Numbered from the stretch's first letter, positions 42,472-51,618 are shown. The stretch: DNA of 64,000 nt from Piscinibacter gummiphilus (GCF_002116905.1 NZ_CP015118.1:620001-684000), one strand, 5' to 3'. The notes: a model not told the origin generated them from the letters alone. Numbers and translations are program-made.

Positions 42472-43095
42472 TCAGGGCGACAGCGGCACCGCGACCCGGC
42501 GCGGGTTCACGCCGGTGCTCGGGAAGTCCATCATCGCCGCGCGGAACATCGCGGCGAGCAGGTTCTTGCTGCCCGGGGTGTTGCCGTCGTTCTCGGCGCG
42601 CGCCTCGTACAGCGGCTCGCCGGACTGGCGGTCGCGGATCAGCACCACCACCTCGCGGTCGTAGCGCGGCGCGTCGAAACGGTACGCGAGGCCCGGGCCG
42701 TAGTAGGGGCCCCAGTACGGACCCGCGTACGGGTAGCGGCCGTAGCGCCCGTAGTAGAGGCCGCCGCGCCACCACAGCGGGTCGTCGTACGGCGAGCGGT
42801 CCATGCGGCTCGCGCGGGCGCCCAGCTGCACGGTCACGTCGGCGGTCGCCGGGTCGGTGGCGGGCTGGAAGCCCGAGGCCTCGACCGCGGCCCGGGCCAC
42901 CGCCTCCAGGCGGTCCTGTTCCTTCGCGCGGGCCTGCTGCGACGGCAGCCGCTCGAAGGCATAGGTGGACGGCTTGCGGTCGACCGGCCACTTGCTGAAC
43001 GTGGACACGTCGCTCTCGATCGTGTTCATGCCGGCGCAGCCGGCGAGCGTGGCCACGGCCAGCAGGGCGGGGAGGGTGGTCTTCAGGGACATCAT
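42472..43095 (-). CDS. DUF4136 family lipoprotein
   Basis: The 207-residue lipoprotein (MMSLKTTLPALLAVATLAGC, Cys about 20) begins its mature part AGMNTIESDVSTFSKW, the usual DUF4136 opening. A Tyr/Gly/Pro-rich stretch (GGLYYGRYGRYPYAG near residue 115) lies in the middle. The C-terminal part includes VVVLIRDRQSGEPLYEARAEN. Members are outer-membrane-associated lipoproteins of unknown function. The start overlaps the stop of the upstream nucleosidase gene by four bases (ATGA), indicating co-expression. Its stop is nine bases from the end of the convergent DUF6279 gene. Confidence 0.85.
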   Translation of the reverse strand: MMSLKTTLPALLAVATLAGCAGMNTIESDVSTFSKWPVDRKPSTYAFERLPSQQARAKEQDRLEAVARAAVEASGFQPATDPATADVTVQLGARASRMDRSPYDDPLWWRGGLYYGRYGRYPYAGPYWGPYYGPGLAYRFDAPRYDREVVVLIRDRQSGEPLYEARAENDGNTPGSKNLLAAMFRAAMMDFPSTGVNPRRVAVPLSP

Positions 43096-44177
43096 CGCGG
43101 GGTTCCAGGGCGGTTCGACCCCTCCGCCCGGCGAGAGGTTCCGGCCGGGCGCTGGCGCCAGGCCTCCAGGAACGCGAGGGTCACCGCCGCCTCGTTCGCC
43201 TCGGCCAGGCCGCTCGCGAACAGGGCGCCCACGTCGGCGTCGAACCCCTCGCCGCCGGCGAGGTCGCTCAGCGAGCGGAACGCGAGGTACGGCACGCCGT
43301 TCGCATGGGCGACGTGGGCCAGCGCCGCGGTTTCCATCTCGAAGGTCTGCGCCTGCAGCACGCGGTGGAGGTACTCGCGGTACTGGGCATTGGCGAGGAA
43401 CACGGTGGCCGACACACCCCGCCCGCCCACCTTCAGCCGCGGCTGCTCGCGCACGCACAGCTTCTCGTCGAGCGTGCCGTCCGCGCGCCGCGCCTTCGGG
43501 CCGCAGCGTTCCAGCGGGGGAGACAGCGCGCGGGCCACCGCCAGCATCTCGGGATCGACGGGGTAGTCGAAGTACCACGCGCCTTTCGGTCCGGTGGTGG
43601 CGTTGACGACGTGGTTGCGCCGCATGTAGAGGCCCGTCTCGACGGGGCCGGACGGGCCCTCGAGCACGAACGGCGGGAGCGGCTGGCCGTCGGGGCCCGT
43701 GGCCAGCTGCAGCCCGAGGCACGACAGGTCGAGCGGCGTGCCGCACGGCGACGGCAGCGCCGAGCCGCTGTTCCAGAACACTTCCATCGGCATGGCCCAG
43801 CGGTCGGGCACGGTGACGTCGCCCACGCGGTTGGCCGGGTCGACGCCACCCGCGATGCCGCTCATCAGCAGCCGCTCGATGCGGAAGTGGTCGAGCATCT
43901 GCTGCGTCACGAGCGTGCTGTTGACCATGCTCACGCCACTCAGCACGATCACGACGCGGTTGCCGCGCAGCACGCCGGTGGTGAAGGTCTTGCCGCTGAT
44001 GGTGTGCACGCGCTTGGCGCGGGTCTGCGCGAGCAGGATGTCCGCCTCGGCGCCGAAGGCCGAGACGATGCCGATGCGCGGGGTGCACTCCGTGAGGCAG
44101 CGCCGGTCGGCGGCCGAGGCGGTGGCGAAGGCGAGGGCCAGCGCCAGCAGGCAGCCCAGTCGGCGGAATGTCGTCAT
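43092..44177 (-). CDS. Secreted nucleosidase/phosphorylase of the MTA/SAH nucleosidase superfamily
   Basis: The 361-residue protein has a signal peptide (MTTFRRLGCLLALALAFATASA), so it acts outside the cytoplasm. The fold is that of nucleoside phosphorylases: RIGIVSAFGAEADILL, the phosphorylase-type LLMSGIAGGVDP, QTFEMETAALAHVA (substrate-binding MExE-like motif) and FRSLSDLAGG with the catalytic Asp. Inserts between these, including cysteines likely to form disulfides, make it longer than cytoplasmic MTA nucleosidase. It probably salvages or degrades extracellular nucleosides. It is coupled to the DUF4136 lipoprotein. Confidence 0.82.
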   Translation of the reverse strand: MTTFRRLGCLLALALAFATASAADRRCLTECTPRIGIVSAFGAEADILLAQTRAKRVHTISGKTFTTGVLRGNRVVIVLSGVSMVNSTLVTQQMLDHFRIERLLMSGIAGGVDPANRVGDVTVPDRWAMPMEVFWNSGSALPSPCGTPLDLSCLGLQLATGPDGQPLPPFVLEGPSGPVETGLYMRRNHVVNATTGPKGAWYFDYPVDPEMLAVARALSPPLERCGPKARRADGTLDEKLCVREQPRLKVGGRGVSATVFLANAQYREYLHRVLQAQTFEMETAALAHVAHANGVPYLAFRSLSDLAGGEGFDADVGALFASGLAEANEAAVTLAFLEAWRQRPAGTSRRAEGSNRPGTPR

Positions 44178-44200
44178 GGGCGGTCCCGGGTGCGGTCTCG

Positions 44201-45106
44201 TCAGCGCTGGATGGTGATCACCGACGGCGGCGCGCAGTCGTCGTCCTCGTCGAACGCGCGGTCGCCCTGCGGGTCGGGCACGCCGGTGGCCTTCAGCGAC
44301 GCGAACGGGAACAGGTTCCGGTCCATCAGGTGCGACGGCACGATGTTGCCGAGCGCCGAGAACAGGTTGTCGACGCGGCCCGGGAAACGCTTGTCCCAGT
44401 CGCGCAGCATCTGGCTGATCTGCACGCGCTGCAGGTTGTCCTGGCTGCCGCACAGCGTGCACGGGATGATCGGGAACTGCCGGTGCTCGGCCCAGCGCTC
44501 GAGGTCGGCTTCGGGCACGTAGGCCAGCGGGCGGATCACCACGTTGCGGCCGTCGTCGCTCACGAGCTTGGCCGGCATGCCCTTGAGCTTGCTGCCGAAG
44601 AACATGTTCATGAACAGCGTCTGCAGGATGTCGTCGCGGTGGTGGCCCAGCGCGATCTTCGTGCAGCCCAGTTCACCGGCCACGCGGTACAGGATGCCCC
44701 GGCGCAGCCGCGAGCACAGCCCGCAGGTGGTCTTGCCTTCGGGAATGACGCGCTTGACGATCGAGTACGTGTCCTGGTTCTCGATGTGGAACGGCACGCC
44801 GCGCGAGGTCAGGTACTCGGGCAGCACGTGCTCGGGGAAGCCCGGTTGCTTCTGGTCGAGGTTCACGGCCACGAGCTCGAAACGGATGGGCGCGCGCTGC
44901 TGCAGGTTCAGCAGGATGTCGAGCATCGCGTAGCTGTCCTTGCCGCCGGACATGCACACCATGACCTTGTCACCTTCTTCGATCATGTTGAAGTCGGTGA
45001 TGGCCTGGCCGGCCAGGCGGTGCAGGCGCTTCGAGAGCTTGTTGATCTCGTACGCGGCTTTCTCGGCCTTCTTCGCCTCGTCGGGCGTGTCGAACACGGC
45101 GCTCAT
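44201..45106 (-). CDS. ttcA: tRNA 2-thiocytidine(32) synthetase TtcA
   Basis: TtcA thiolates cytidine 32 in several tRNAs. The 301-residue protein has the PP-loop motif MVCMSGGKDSYAML, the Fe-S cysteine pair in TTCGLCSRLRRG, a third cysteine in IPCTLCGSQDN, and LGHHRDDILQTLFMN. Length is normal. It is the last gene of a closely packed minus-strand set: pteridine reductase (1-base gap), folB (1-base gap), ttcA. The secreted nucleosidase follows after 23 bases and could belong to the same transcript. Confidence 0.97.
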   Translation of the reverse strand: MSAVFDTPDEAKKAEKAAYEINKLSKRLHRLAGQAITDFNMIEEGDKVMVCMSGGKDSYAMLDILLNLQQRAPIRFELVAVNLDQKQPGFPEHVLPEYLTSRGVPFHIENQDTYSIVKRVIPEGKTTCGLCSRLRRGILYRVAGELGCTKIALGHHRDDILQTLFMNMFFGSKLKGMPAKLVSDDGRNVVIRPLAYVPEADLERWAEHRQFPIIPCTLCGSQDNLQRVQISQMLRDWDKRFPGRVDNLFSALGNIVPSHLMDRNLFPFASLKATGVPDPQGDRAFDEDDDCAPPSVITIQR

Positions 45107-45107
45107 C

Positions 45108-45506
45108 TCACGACTCCTTCTTCAGGCCGAACACTTCGCAGCCCACCGAGTCGCAGTCGGGGTACACGTCGGGCTTTTCGGTGGACACCTTCGCGGCGCG
45201 CACGAGCGGGTGCGCGAGCATCAGCGCCAGCACGTCGTCGCACAGCGTCTCTTGCAGGTGCACGTGGCCCTGCTTCACGCGCTGGCCGATGGTGCGGCGC
45301 ATGAAGTCGTAGTCGAGTACCTCGGCGAGGTCGTCTTCCTTCGGGGTGGACACGGCCAGCGGGATGTAGAGGTCGACGTTGATCAGCACGCGCTGCTCGC
45401 CGCGCTTCTCGAAGTCGTGCACGCCGATGTTGATCCAGACCTCGTAGTTGCGCAGGAACAGGCGCCGGCAGTCCATCAGGCTCGGGTGACTCAGGAGACT
45501 TTGCAT
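45108..45506 (-). CDS. folB: Dihydroneopterin aldolase
   Basis: FolB converts dihydroneopterin to 6-hydroxymethyl-dihydropterin in folate synthesis. The 132-residue product carries the FolB fold: LFLRNYEVWINIGVHDFEKRG (the substrate-binding Glu region), INVDLYIPLAV, and TLCDDVLALML followed by VRAAKVSTEKPD. The one-base gaps to the genes on either side indicate an operon with a pteridine reductase and ttcA. The N-terminus is a few residues longer than E. coli FolB. Confidence 0.94.
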   Translation of the reverse strand: MQSLLSHPSLMDCRRLFLRNYEVWINIGVHDFEKRGEQRVLINVDLYIPLAVSTPKEDDLAEVLDYDFMRRTIGQRVKQGHVHLQETLCDDVLALMLAHPLVRAAKVSTEKPDVYPDCDSVGCEVFGLKKES

Positions 45507-45507
45507 C

Positions 45508-46290
45508 TCAGGCTTTCGGGGCAGCGTCGCGGGCCAGGAACATCACGTCGCGCGACTGGGGCTGCAAATGCTGGCCGCCGTCCACGAGCATCGTGGTGCC
45601 GGTGATGGCCGGGGAGTCGATCAGGAAACGCACGGCGCGGGCGATGTCTTCCGGCTGCGAGGAGCGTTTCAGCGGGGTGAGGGCATGGGCCTCGGCGAAT
45701 TCGCCGTCGGTCATCGCCCCCGACAGCAGCGTGACACCCGGTGCCACGCCGCACACCCTCAATTGTGGCGCAAATGCCTGCGCCAGCATCACGGTGGCGG
45801 CCTGCAGGGCCGCCTTGGACAGGGTGTACGAGAAATAGTCCGGGTTCGGATTCCACAGTTTCTGGTCGAGCAGGTTCACGACGCAGCCGGTGCCGCCCGC
45901 GGCCAGCAGGTGGGCGTGGAAGGCCTGGGACAGCAGCACGGCCGGCGCGGTGTTGGCCCGCCAGTGGGTTTCCATGGCCGCGAACCCGGCGGTGGCGGCG
46001 TCGTCGTACTCGAACGTGGAGGCGTTGTTGACCACGGCGTCCAGCCGGCCGAACCGTTCCAGCACCGCGGGCAGCAGGCCGCGGCAGGCCACCTCGTCGG
46101 ACAGGTCGGCCGCGAACGCCTCGGCCCGGGCGCCCAGCGCCTGCAGCGCGGCGACGGTCTCCAGCGCCTCGTCGCGGGAGTGCCGGTAGTGCACCGCGAT
46201 GTCGAACCCGCCCTGGGCGAGGTGCCGGGCGATCTCGCGCCCGAGGCGGCGGGCGCTTCCGGTGACGAGGACGACGGGTCGGGTGGTCAT
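45508..46290 (-). CDS. SDR-family pteridine reductase-like protein
   Basis: The 260-residue short-chain dehydrogenase has the cofactor motif VTGSARRLGREIA, in which the Arg-rich form of TGxxxGxG is typical of pteridine reductases (FolM/PTR1). It also has VNNAST, and the catalytic Tyr and Lys in YFSYTLSKAALQ. It likely reduces dihydropterins or dihydrofolate with NADPH. Its position next to folB supports a folate or pterin role. It is divergent from the MidA-like gene, with an 18-base gap between the two start codons. Confidence 0.88.
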   Translation of the reverse strand: MTTRPVVLVTGSARRLGREIARHLAQGGFDIAVHYRHSRDEALETVAALQALGARAEAFAADLSDEVACRGLLPAVLERFGRLDAVVNNASTFEYDDAATAGFAAMETHWRANTAPAVLLSQAFHAHLLAAGGTGCVVNLLDQKLWNPNPDYFSYTLSKAALQAATVMLAQAFAPQLRVCGVAPGVTLLSGAMTDGEFAEAHALTPLKRSSQPEDIARAVRFLIDSPAITGTTMLVDGGQHLQPQSRDVMFLARDAAPKA

Positions 46291-46308
46291 GGTTCCTACA
46301 ATGGCGGG

Positions 46309-47418
46309 ATGCAATCCAACGAGTCCGTCAGTGTATCGGCGGCCCTTCCCCGGCTGATCCACGAGGCCATCGCCCGGAACGGGGGCTGGCTGCCGTTCGA
46401 CCGCTTCATGGCCCTGGCGCTGTACGCCCCGGGCCTCGGCTACTACGCGAACGACAGCCGCAAGTTCGGCCACCTCCCGCAATCCGGCAGCGACTTCGTC
46501 ACCGCACCCGAGCTGTCGCCCCTGTTCGGCCGGGCGCTGGCCCGCCAGGTGGCCCAGGCGCTGGCCGGCACCGGCACGTCCGACGTGTGGGAGTTCGGCG
46601 CCGGTTCCGGGGCCCTGGCCGAGCAACTGCTCGACGCGCTGGGCGAATCGGTGGCCTCGTACACCATCGTCGACTTGTCCGGCAGCCTGCGCGAACGCCA
46701 GCGTGAGCGGCTCGCCCGGTTCGGCGCCCGCGTCCAGTGGGTGGACGCACTGCCCGACACGATGACCGGCGTGGTGGTGGGCAACGAGGTGCTCGACGCG
46801 ATGCCCGTGCAACTGCTGCACTTCGACGGCGCCGTGTGGCAGGAGCGGGGGGTCGTGACCGACGGCGAGGGATTCGCCTGGAGCGACCGCCCGTCCACGC
46901 TCGTGCCGCCCTTCGAAGGCCCGTTCGTGCCGGACACCGTCACCGAGATCCACCCCCAGGCCGAGGCCTTCATCGCGACGCTGGCCGACCGCCTCGAGCG
47001 CGGCGCGGCGTTTTTCCTCGACTACGGCTTCCCCGAGTCCGAGTTCTACCACCCCCAGCGCCACGGCGGCACGCTGATGTGCCACCACGCCCACGTGGCC
47101 GACCCCGACCCGCTCGTGAACGTGGGCCAGAAGGACATCACCGCCCACGTCAACTTCACCGGCATCGCGCTGGCCGGGCAGGACGCCGGGCTCGACGTGC
47201 TGGGCTACACCTCGCAGGCGAACTTCCTGTTCAACTGCGGCCTCATGGACCTGCTGCCCCCGGGCGACCTGCGCGCCAACGCGCCGGTGCAGATGCTCGT
47301 CAACGAACACGAGATGGGTGAACTGTTCAAGGTGATCGGCTTCGCCCGCGGCGGCGATGCGGCCTTCGTGAACGCCCCCCTCGGCTTCTCGGCCGGCGAC
47401 CGGTCGCACCGCCTGTGA
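46309..47418 (+). CDS. SAM-dependent methyltransferase, MidA/NDUFAF7 family (COG1565)
   Basis: The eukaryotic relative methylates an arginine of a complex I subunit; the bacterial substrate is not established. The 369-residue protein shows MALALYAPGLGYYAND, DFVTAPELSPLFG, the SAM loop WEFGAGSGALAEQLL, VVVGNEVLDAMPV and FLDYGFPESEFYHPQRHGGTL. These are all diagnostic for the family. The ATG at 46309 fits. It overlaps the DUF2905 gene by four bases (GTGA). An NDUFA9-like protein, another complex I-related family, is encoded at 59099 but the two are not adjacent. Confidence 0.93.
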   Translation: MQSNESVSVSAALPRLIHEAIARNGGWLPFDRFMALALYAPGLGYYANDSRKFGHLPQSGSDFVTAPELSPLFGRALARQVAQALAGTGTSDVWEFGAGSGALAEQLLDALGESVASYTIVDLSGSLRERQRERLARFGARVQWVDALPDTMTGVVVGNEVLDAMPVQLLHFDGAVWQERGVVTDGEGFAWSDRPSTLVPPFEGPFVPDTVTEIHPQAEAFIATLADRLERGAAFFLDYGFPESEFYHPQRHGGTLMCHHAHVADPDPLVNVGQKDITAHVNFTGIALAGQDAGLDVLGYTSQANFLFNCGLMDLLPPGDLRANAPVQMLVNEHEMGELFKVIGFARGGDAAFVNAPLGFSAGDRSHRL

Positions 47419-47609
47419 TCCGCTGGCTGATCGGCGTCTTCATCGTGTTGCTGCTGTTCGGCAACTTCCACCGCTGGCTCGAGAAGATCGGCCTCGGCCG
47501 CCTGCCGGGCGACTTCCGCTTCCGCCTCTTCGGCCGCGAGTTCTTCCTGCCGTTCGCGAGCAGCGTGCTGATCTGCGTGACCATCCTGCTGGTGGGCAAG
47601 CTCTTCTAG
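47415..47609 (+). CDS. DUF2905 small membrane protein
   Basis: The 64-residue protein has two transmembrane helices (IRWLIGVFIVLLLFGNF and ASSVLICVTILLVGKLF) around the conserved GRLPGDFRFRLFGREFFLPF motif of DUF2905. Function is unknown. A GTG start at 47415 overlaps the stop of the upstream methyltransferase gene, so the two are probably translated together. Confidence 0.9.
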   Translation: MIRWLIGVFIVLLLFGNFHRWLEKIGLGRLPGDFRFRLFGREFFLPFASSVLICVTILLVGKLF

Positions 47610-47688
47610 CCGCGGCGTTCCCCGTCACGTCATCGTCATCAGATGTCGTCATCATCCGGCGACACAATGACGAGACGGGTAGGGGGAG

Positions 47689-48807
47689 ATGCGCAAGTTC
47701 CTGGCGCCGGCGCTGGTGGTGGTGCTGCTGACCGCGGTGGGCGGTGGCATCTGGTACTCGAACACCCGGGTCGGTGACGACCGCGCCACGGCGGAGGCCG
47801 CGCGGCTCACGCAGGCGCGCGAGGTCAGCGTGCGCGGCCTCATCGGCAGCGAGAAGGAAGCCTTCTTCGCCGACCCGCGCGTGGCGCAGGCCCTCGCGAA
47901 ACACGGCATCACCGTGTCGGTGGAGAAGGCCGGCTCGCGGTCCATCGCCAACCGCTACGACCCGAAGAAGTACGACTTCGGTTTTCCGAGCGGCGCGCCG
48001 GCCGCCTCGCAGCTGAAGACGCAGGCCCAGGCCGCCAACGTCTACACGCCGTTCTACACGCCGATGGTGGTGGCGAGCTGGAAACCCATCGCCGACATCC
48101 TGATCGCCAACAAGATCGCCGAGAAGCGCGGCGATGTCTTCTACGTGGTGGACCTGCCCGCGCTGATGGCCCTGATCGAGAAGGGCACGCGTTGGCGCGA
48201 GCTCGAGAAGAGCCAGGCCTTCGCCACCAGCAAGGCCGTGCTGATCGCGAGCACCGACGTGCGCACGAGCAACAGCGCGGCCATGTACCTCGCGCTCGCG
48301 AGCTACCTCGCCAACCGCCAGCAGATCGTGCAGAGCCAGGAGGACGTGGACCGCGTGCTGCCCTCGGTGGTGCCGCTGTTCCTGCGCCAGGGCCTGCAGG
48401 AGCAGTCGTCGTCGGGCCCGTTCGAGGACTACCTGGCCCTCGGCATGGGCAAGGCGCCGCTGCTGATGGCCTACGAATCGCAGATGGTGGAGTTCTGGCT
48501 GAAGAACCCCGACAAGGCCAAGGGCGAGATGGTGCTGATGTACCCGTCGCCCACCGTGTACTCCAAGCACGTGCTGGTGCCCTACACGCCCGCGGGCGCA
48601 CGCCTCGGCGAGGCGCTGGAGAAGGACCCCGCGCTGCAGGCGCTGGCGCACGAGTACGGCTTCCGCACCGGCGGCACCGAGAAGGGCCCGGCGCAATGGG
48701 CGCGCCAGGGCGTCGCGGTGCCCGACACGCTGGTGGACGTCATCGACCCGCCCAGCCAGGAATGGCTGGAACGCATGATCTCGGCCGTCGAGGCCCGTTT
48801 CAAGTGA
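47689..48807 (+). CDS. Membrane-anchored periplasmic-binding-protein-like protein of the TelA cluster
   Basis: The 372-residue protein starts with a single membrane-spanning segment (FLAPALVVVLLTAVGGGIWY), with the rest predicted outside the membrane. The soluble part looks like a type II solute-binding protein (VRGLIGSEKEAFFAD, VASWKPIADILIANKIAE, KAVLIASTDVRTSNSAAMYLALASYLAN, KAPLLMAYESQMVEFW). It resembles the N-terminal part of the VWA lipoprotein two genes downstream. A strong GGGGGAG site precedes the ATG. Three direct GTCATC-type repeats lie in the 79-bp leader. It opens a four-gene cluster with telA, VWA and xpaC-like genes. The ligand is unknown. Confidence 0.72.
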   Translation: MRKFLAPALVVVLLTAVGGGIWYSNTRVGDDRATAEAARLTQAREVSVRGLIGSEKEAFFADPRVAQALAKHGITVSVEKAGSRSIANRYDPKKYDFGFPSGAPAASQLKTQAQAANVYTPFYTPMVVASWKPIADILIANKIAEKRGDVFYVVDLPALMALIEKGTRWRELEKSQAFATSKAVLIASTDVRTSNSAAMYLALASYLANRQQIVQSQEDVDRVLPSVVPLFLRQGLQEQSSSGPFEDYLALGMGKAPLLMAYESQMVEFWLKNPDKAKGEMVLMYPSPTVYSKHVLVPYTPAGARLGEALEKDPALQALAHEYGFRTGGTEKGPAQWARQGVAVPDTLVDVIDPPSQEWLERMISAVEARFK

Positions 48808-48817
48808 GCAGACTCCC

Positions 48818-50044
48818 ATGAACACGACCCAGACCACGACCTCCACGGAACTCGTTCCGCCGCAGGCCTTCACGCTCGAACCCCCGGCGCCCGTGGCCGT
48901 GGTGCCGGTGGAGAGCGCCAGCGGCCGCGTGCGCCTGAAAGCGGAAGACGTCGCCGCACTCGACGAGCAGGTGCGCCAGTTCATCGACGACATCACGTCG
49001 CACGACAGCCAGCACCCGAAGTTCAAGGACGCCGTGGCCCGCATCCACAGCATGGGCAGCAAGGACATCGAGGCCTCGGCGTCCGTCAGCAACCGCATGC
49101 TGGACCGGCCCGTGAAGACGCTCGACAACGGGCTGTTCGACAAGGGCTCGCAGATCGGGCAGGGCCTGATCGACCTGCGCCGCCAGATCGAGGACCTCGA
49201 CCCGTCGCGGCAGGGCGACCTCTTCAGCGCGCGCAAGCTGCTGGGCCTGATCCCGTTCGGCAACAAGCTCGCCGACTACTTCGACCGCTACCAGAGCAGC
49301 CAGTCGCACCTGAACGCGATCATCGAGGCGCTCAAGCGGGGCAAGGACGAACTGCTGCGCGACAACGCCGCCATCGAGGTCGAGAAGACGAACCTGTGGG
49401 GCCTGATGGAGCGGCTCGAGAAGTACGTGCACATCGGCAAGAAGCTCGACGTCGAACTCGAGGCCAAGGCCGTGGCGCTGGACGCCGCCGACCCGGAGAA
49501 GGCCCGCGTGGTGCGCGAGGAGATGCTCTTCTACACGCGCCAGAAGGTCACCGACCTGCTGACCCAGATGGCGGTGAACATCCAGGGCTACCTCGCCCTC
49601 GACATGATCCGCAAGAACAACCTCGAGCTGATGAAGGGCGTGGACCGGGCCACCACCACCACGGTCAGCGCGTTGCGCACCGCGGTGATCGTGGCGCAGG
49701 CGCTGGCCAACCAGAAGCTGGTGCTCGACCAGATCGGCGCGCTCAACACCACCACGTCCAACCTCATCGCCAGCACCAGCGAGCTGCTGCGCGACCAGAG
49801 TTCGGCGATCCACCAGCAGGCGGCGAGCAGCACCGTCGACCTCGCGAAGCTGCAGCTCGCGTTCGACAACATCTACCAGACGATGGACACGATCGCCGAC
49901 TTCAAGGGCAAGGCGCTGTCGGCCATGCAGACCACGGTGAACACGCTGACCGACGAGGTGGCGCGCTCGCGCACGTACCTCGACCGTGTGCGCCGGCAGG
50001 AGGCCGCCGAGGCGGCGGGGGCGGGCACCGAGGTGCGGCTGTGA
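48818..50044 (+). CDS. telA: TelA family toxic-anion (tellurite) resistance protein
   Basis: TelA proteins are cytoplasmic helical proteins associated with tellurite and other stress-resistance loci, with unknown biochemistry. The 408-residue product shows the family core GLIPFGNKLADYFDRYQSSQ, KGKDELLRDNAAIEVEK, then a long coiled-coil-like helical region including NIQGYLALDMIRKNNLELMKGVDRATTTTVSALRTA, split here for brevity, with the signature Thr run. It ends four bases into the next gene (GTGA overlap). Neighbours on both sides are binding-protein or VWA proteins and an XpaC-like protein. Confidence 0.9.
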   Translation: MNTTQTTTSTELVPPQAFTLEPPAPVAVVPVESASGRVRLKAEDVAALDEQVRQFIDDITSHDSQHPKFKDAVARIHSMGSKDIEASASVSNRMLDRPVKTLDNGLFDKGSQIGQGLIDLRRQIEDLDPSRQGDLFSARKLLGLIPFGNKLADYFDRYQSSQSHLNAIIEALKRGKDELLRDNAAIEVEKTNLWGLMERLEKYVHIGKKLDVELEAKAVALDAADPEKARVVREEMLFYTRQKVTDLLTQMAVNIQGYLALDMIRKNNLELMKGVDRATTTTVSALRTAVIVAQALANQKLVLDQIGALNTTTSNLIASTSELLRDQSSAIHQQAASSTVDLAKLQLAFDNIYQTMDTIADFKGKALSAMQTTVNTLTDEVARSRTYLDRVRRQEAAEAAGAGTEVRL

Positions 50045-51618
50045 ACTGGCGGGCCGCGGCCGCGGTGCTGCTGCTCGCGGCTGGCGCGCTCGCCGGCTGT
50101 GGCCGCAAGGAGGCGCAGCCCGCGGCGGCCGCCAGCAGCGGTGGCAGCGGTGGCGCCGCGTTCACCGTGCTCGCCGGCTCCGAGGTGCGCGACATCGAGC
50201 CCGCGCTGGTGCAGGCCGCGCGCGACGCCGGCGTCGCGCTGAAGCTCACGTACGCGGGCACCCTCGACATCGTCGAACGGGTCAATGCCGGCGAGGCGGT
50301 CGACGCCATCCTGCCGGCGAGCGGCGCCTACCCCGCGCTGGCGCTGGCGACGAAGCCGCTCGCGCGCGAGAAGCTCTTCTACTCCCGCGTGGCCCTGGGC
50401 GTGAAGGCGGACACGCTGAAGGCCCTCGGCTGGGACCGCAAGCCGCCCACCTGGGCCGACATCGCCCGCGCGGCCGGCAACGGCAAGCTGCGTTTCGCGA
50501 TGACCAACCCCGCCAGCTCGAACTCGGGCATGAGCGCCGTCTTCGCCGTGGTGTCCGCGGTGGCGGGCAAGACCGAGGACCTGGCCGCGGCCGACGTCGA
50601 CACGAAGGTGCTCACCGCGTTCCTGTCCGGCCAGAAGCTCACGGCGGGCAGCTCGGGCTGGCTCGCCGAGGCCTTCGCGAAGGCGCCGGGTGAGCTGGAT
50701 GCGATGGTGAACTACGAGAGTGTCCTGCTGCGCAACAACGCGAAGCTGCCGACGGCGGACCAGCTGGTGCCGGTCTACCCGCAGGACGGCGTGATCAGCG
50801 CCGACCACCCGCTGATGCTGCTGGCCGAGGCCCGGCGCGCCGACTACGAGAAGCTCGTGGCCGCGTTCAAGGCACCGGCCTTCCAGCAGCGCGTGGCCAC
50901 CGAGGCCTTCCTGCGGCCGTCGGTGCAGGGCGTGGCGCTCGCGCCGGGGCTCAGCGACGCGGTGGCGGTGGAGCTGAGCTTCCCGAACCGCCTCGAGGTG
51001 ATCGACGCCGTGCTCGCCAGCTACCAGGGCGAGTGGCGCCGGCCCGCCACGTCGATCTTCGTGCTCGACACGAGCGGCTCGATGGCGGGCAAGCGCCTCG
51101 AGGACATGCGCACGGCACTCAAGGTGCTGGCCGGGGCCGACGCCAGCACGGCCAGCGCGCGCTATGCCCGCTTCCAGAGCCGGGAGCGTGTGGTGCTCAT
51201 CAGCTTCTCCGACCGGGTCGACGACCCCGTGCAGGTGGGCTTCACCCCGGACGCGCTGGACGCGGCCCGCCGCAAGGTGCTGGGCTACGCGGACGGGCTG
51301 CACGTGAAGGGGGGCACCGGCATCTACGCCGCGCTGCTGCAGGCCGAGGCCGTCGCACGGAGCGAACGCGCGGCGGACCCGGACCGCTTCGTGAGCATCG
51401 TGCTGCTGACCGACGGCGAGAACAACGCGCCGCCGGACCTCGCGGGCTTCCGCCGGCAGATGGCGGGTGCGGCGCCGGTGCGGATCTTCCCGATCCTCTT
51501 CGGCGAGGCGAACAACGCCGACATGGCGGCGCTGGCCGACGGCTCGGGCGGCCGGGTGTTCGACGGGCGCAAGTCGTCGCTCGCGCCCGTGTTCAAGGAG
51601 ATCCGGGGGTACCAGTGA
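50041..51618 (+). CDS. Lipoprotein with solute-binding-like and VWA domains
   Basis: The 525-residue lipoprotein starts with a GTG overlapping the telA stop and has lipobox ALAGC (Cys 20) then GRKE. Residues about 45-330 resemble a type II binding protein (FTVLAGSEVRDIEPALVQAA, TNPASSNSGMSAVFAVVSAV). Residues about 335-520 form a von Willebrand A domain whose metal site is intact: FVLDTSGSMAGKRL (DxSxS near residue 342), GGTGIYAALLQAE and VLLTDGENNAP. It is anchored outside the inner membrane or in the outer membrane. It may sense or assemble partners through its metal-dependent VWA domain. Confidence 0.85.
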   Translation: MNWRAAAAVLLLAAGALAGCGRKEAQPAAAASSGGSGGAAFTVLAGSEVRDIEPALVQAARDAGVALKLTYAGTLDIVERVNAGEAVDAILPASGAYPALALATKPLAREKLFYSRVALGVKADTLKALGWDRKPPTWADIARAAGNGKLRFAMTNPASSNSGMSAVFAVVSAVAGKTEDLAAADVDTKVLTAFLSGQKLTAGSSGWLAEAFAKAPGELDAMVNYESVLLRNNAKLPTADQLVPVYPQDGVISADHPLMLLAEARRADYEKLVAAFKAPAFQQRVATEAFLRPSVQGVALAPGLSDAVAVELSFPNRLEVIDAVLASYQGEWRRPATSIFVLDTSGSMAGKRLEDMRTALKVLAGADASTASARYARFQSRERVVLISFSDRVDDPVQVGFTPDALDAARRKVLGYADGLHVKGGTGIYAALLQAEAVARSERAADPDRFVSIVLLTDGENNAPPDLAGFRRQMAGAAPVRIFPILFGEANNADMAALADGSGGRVFDGRKSSLAPVFKEIRGYQ

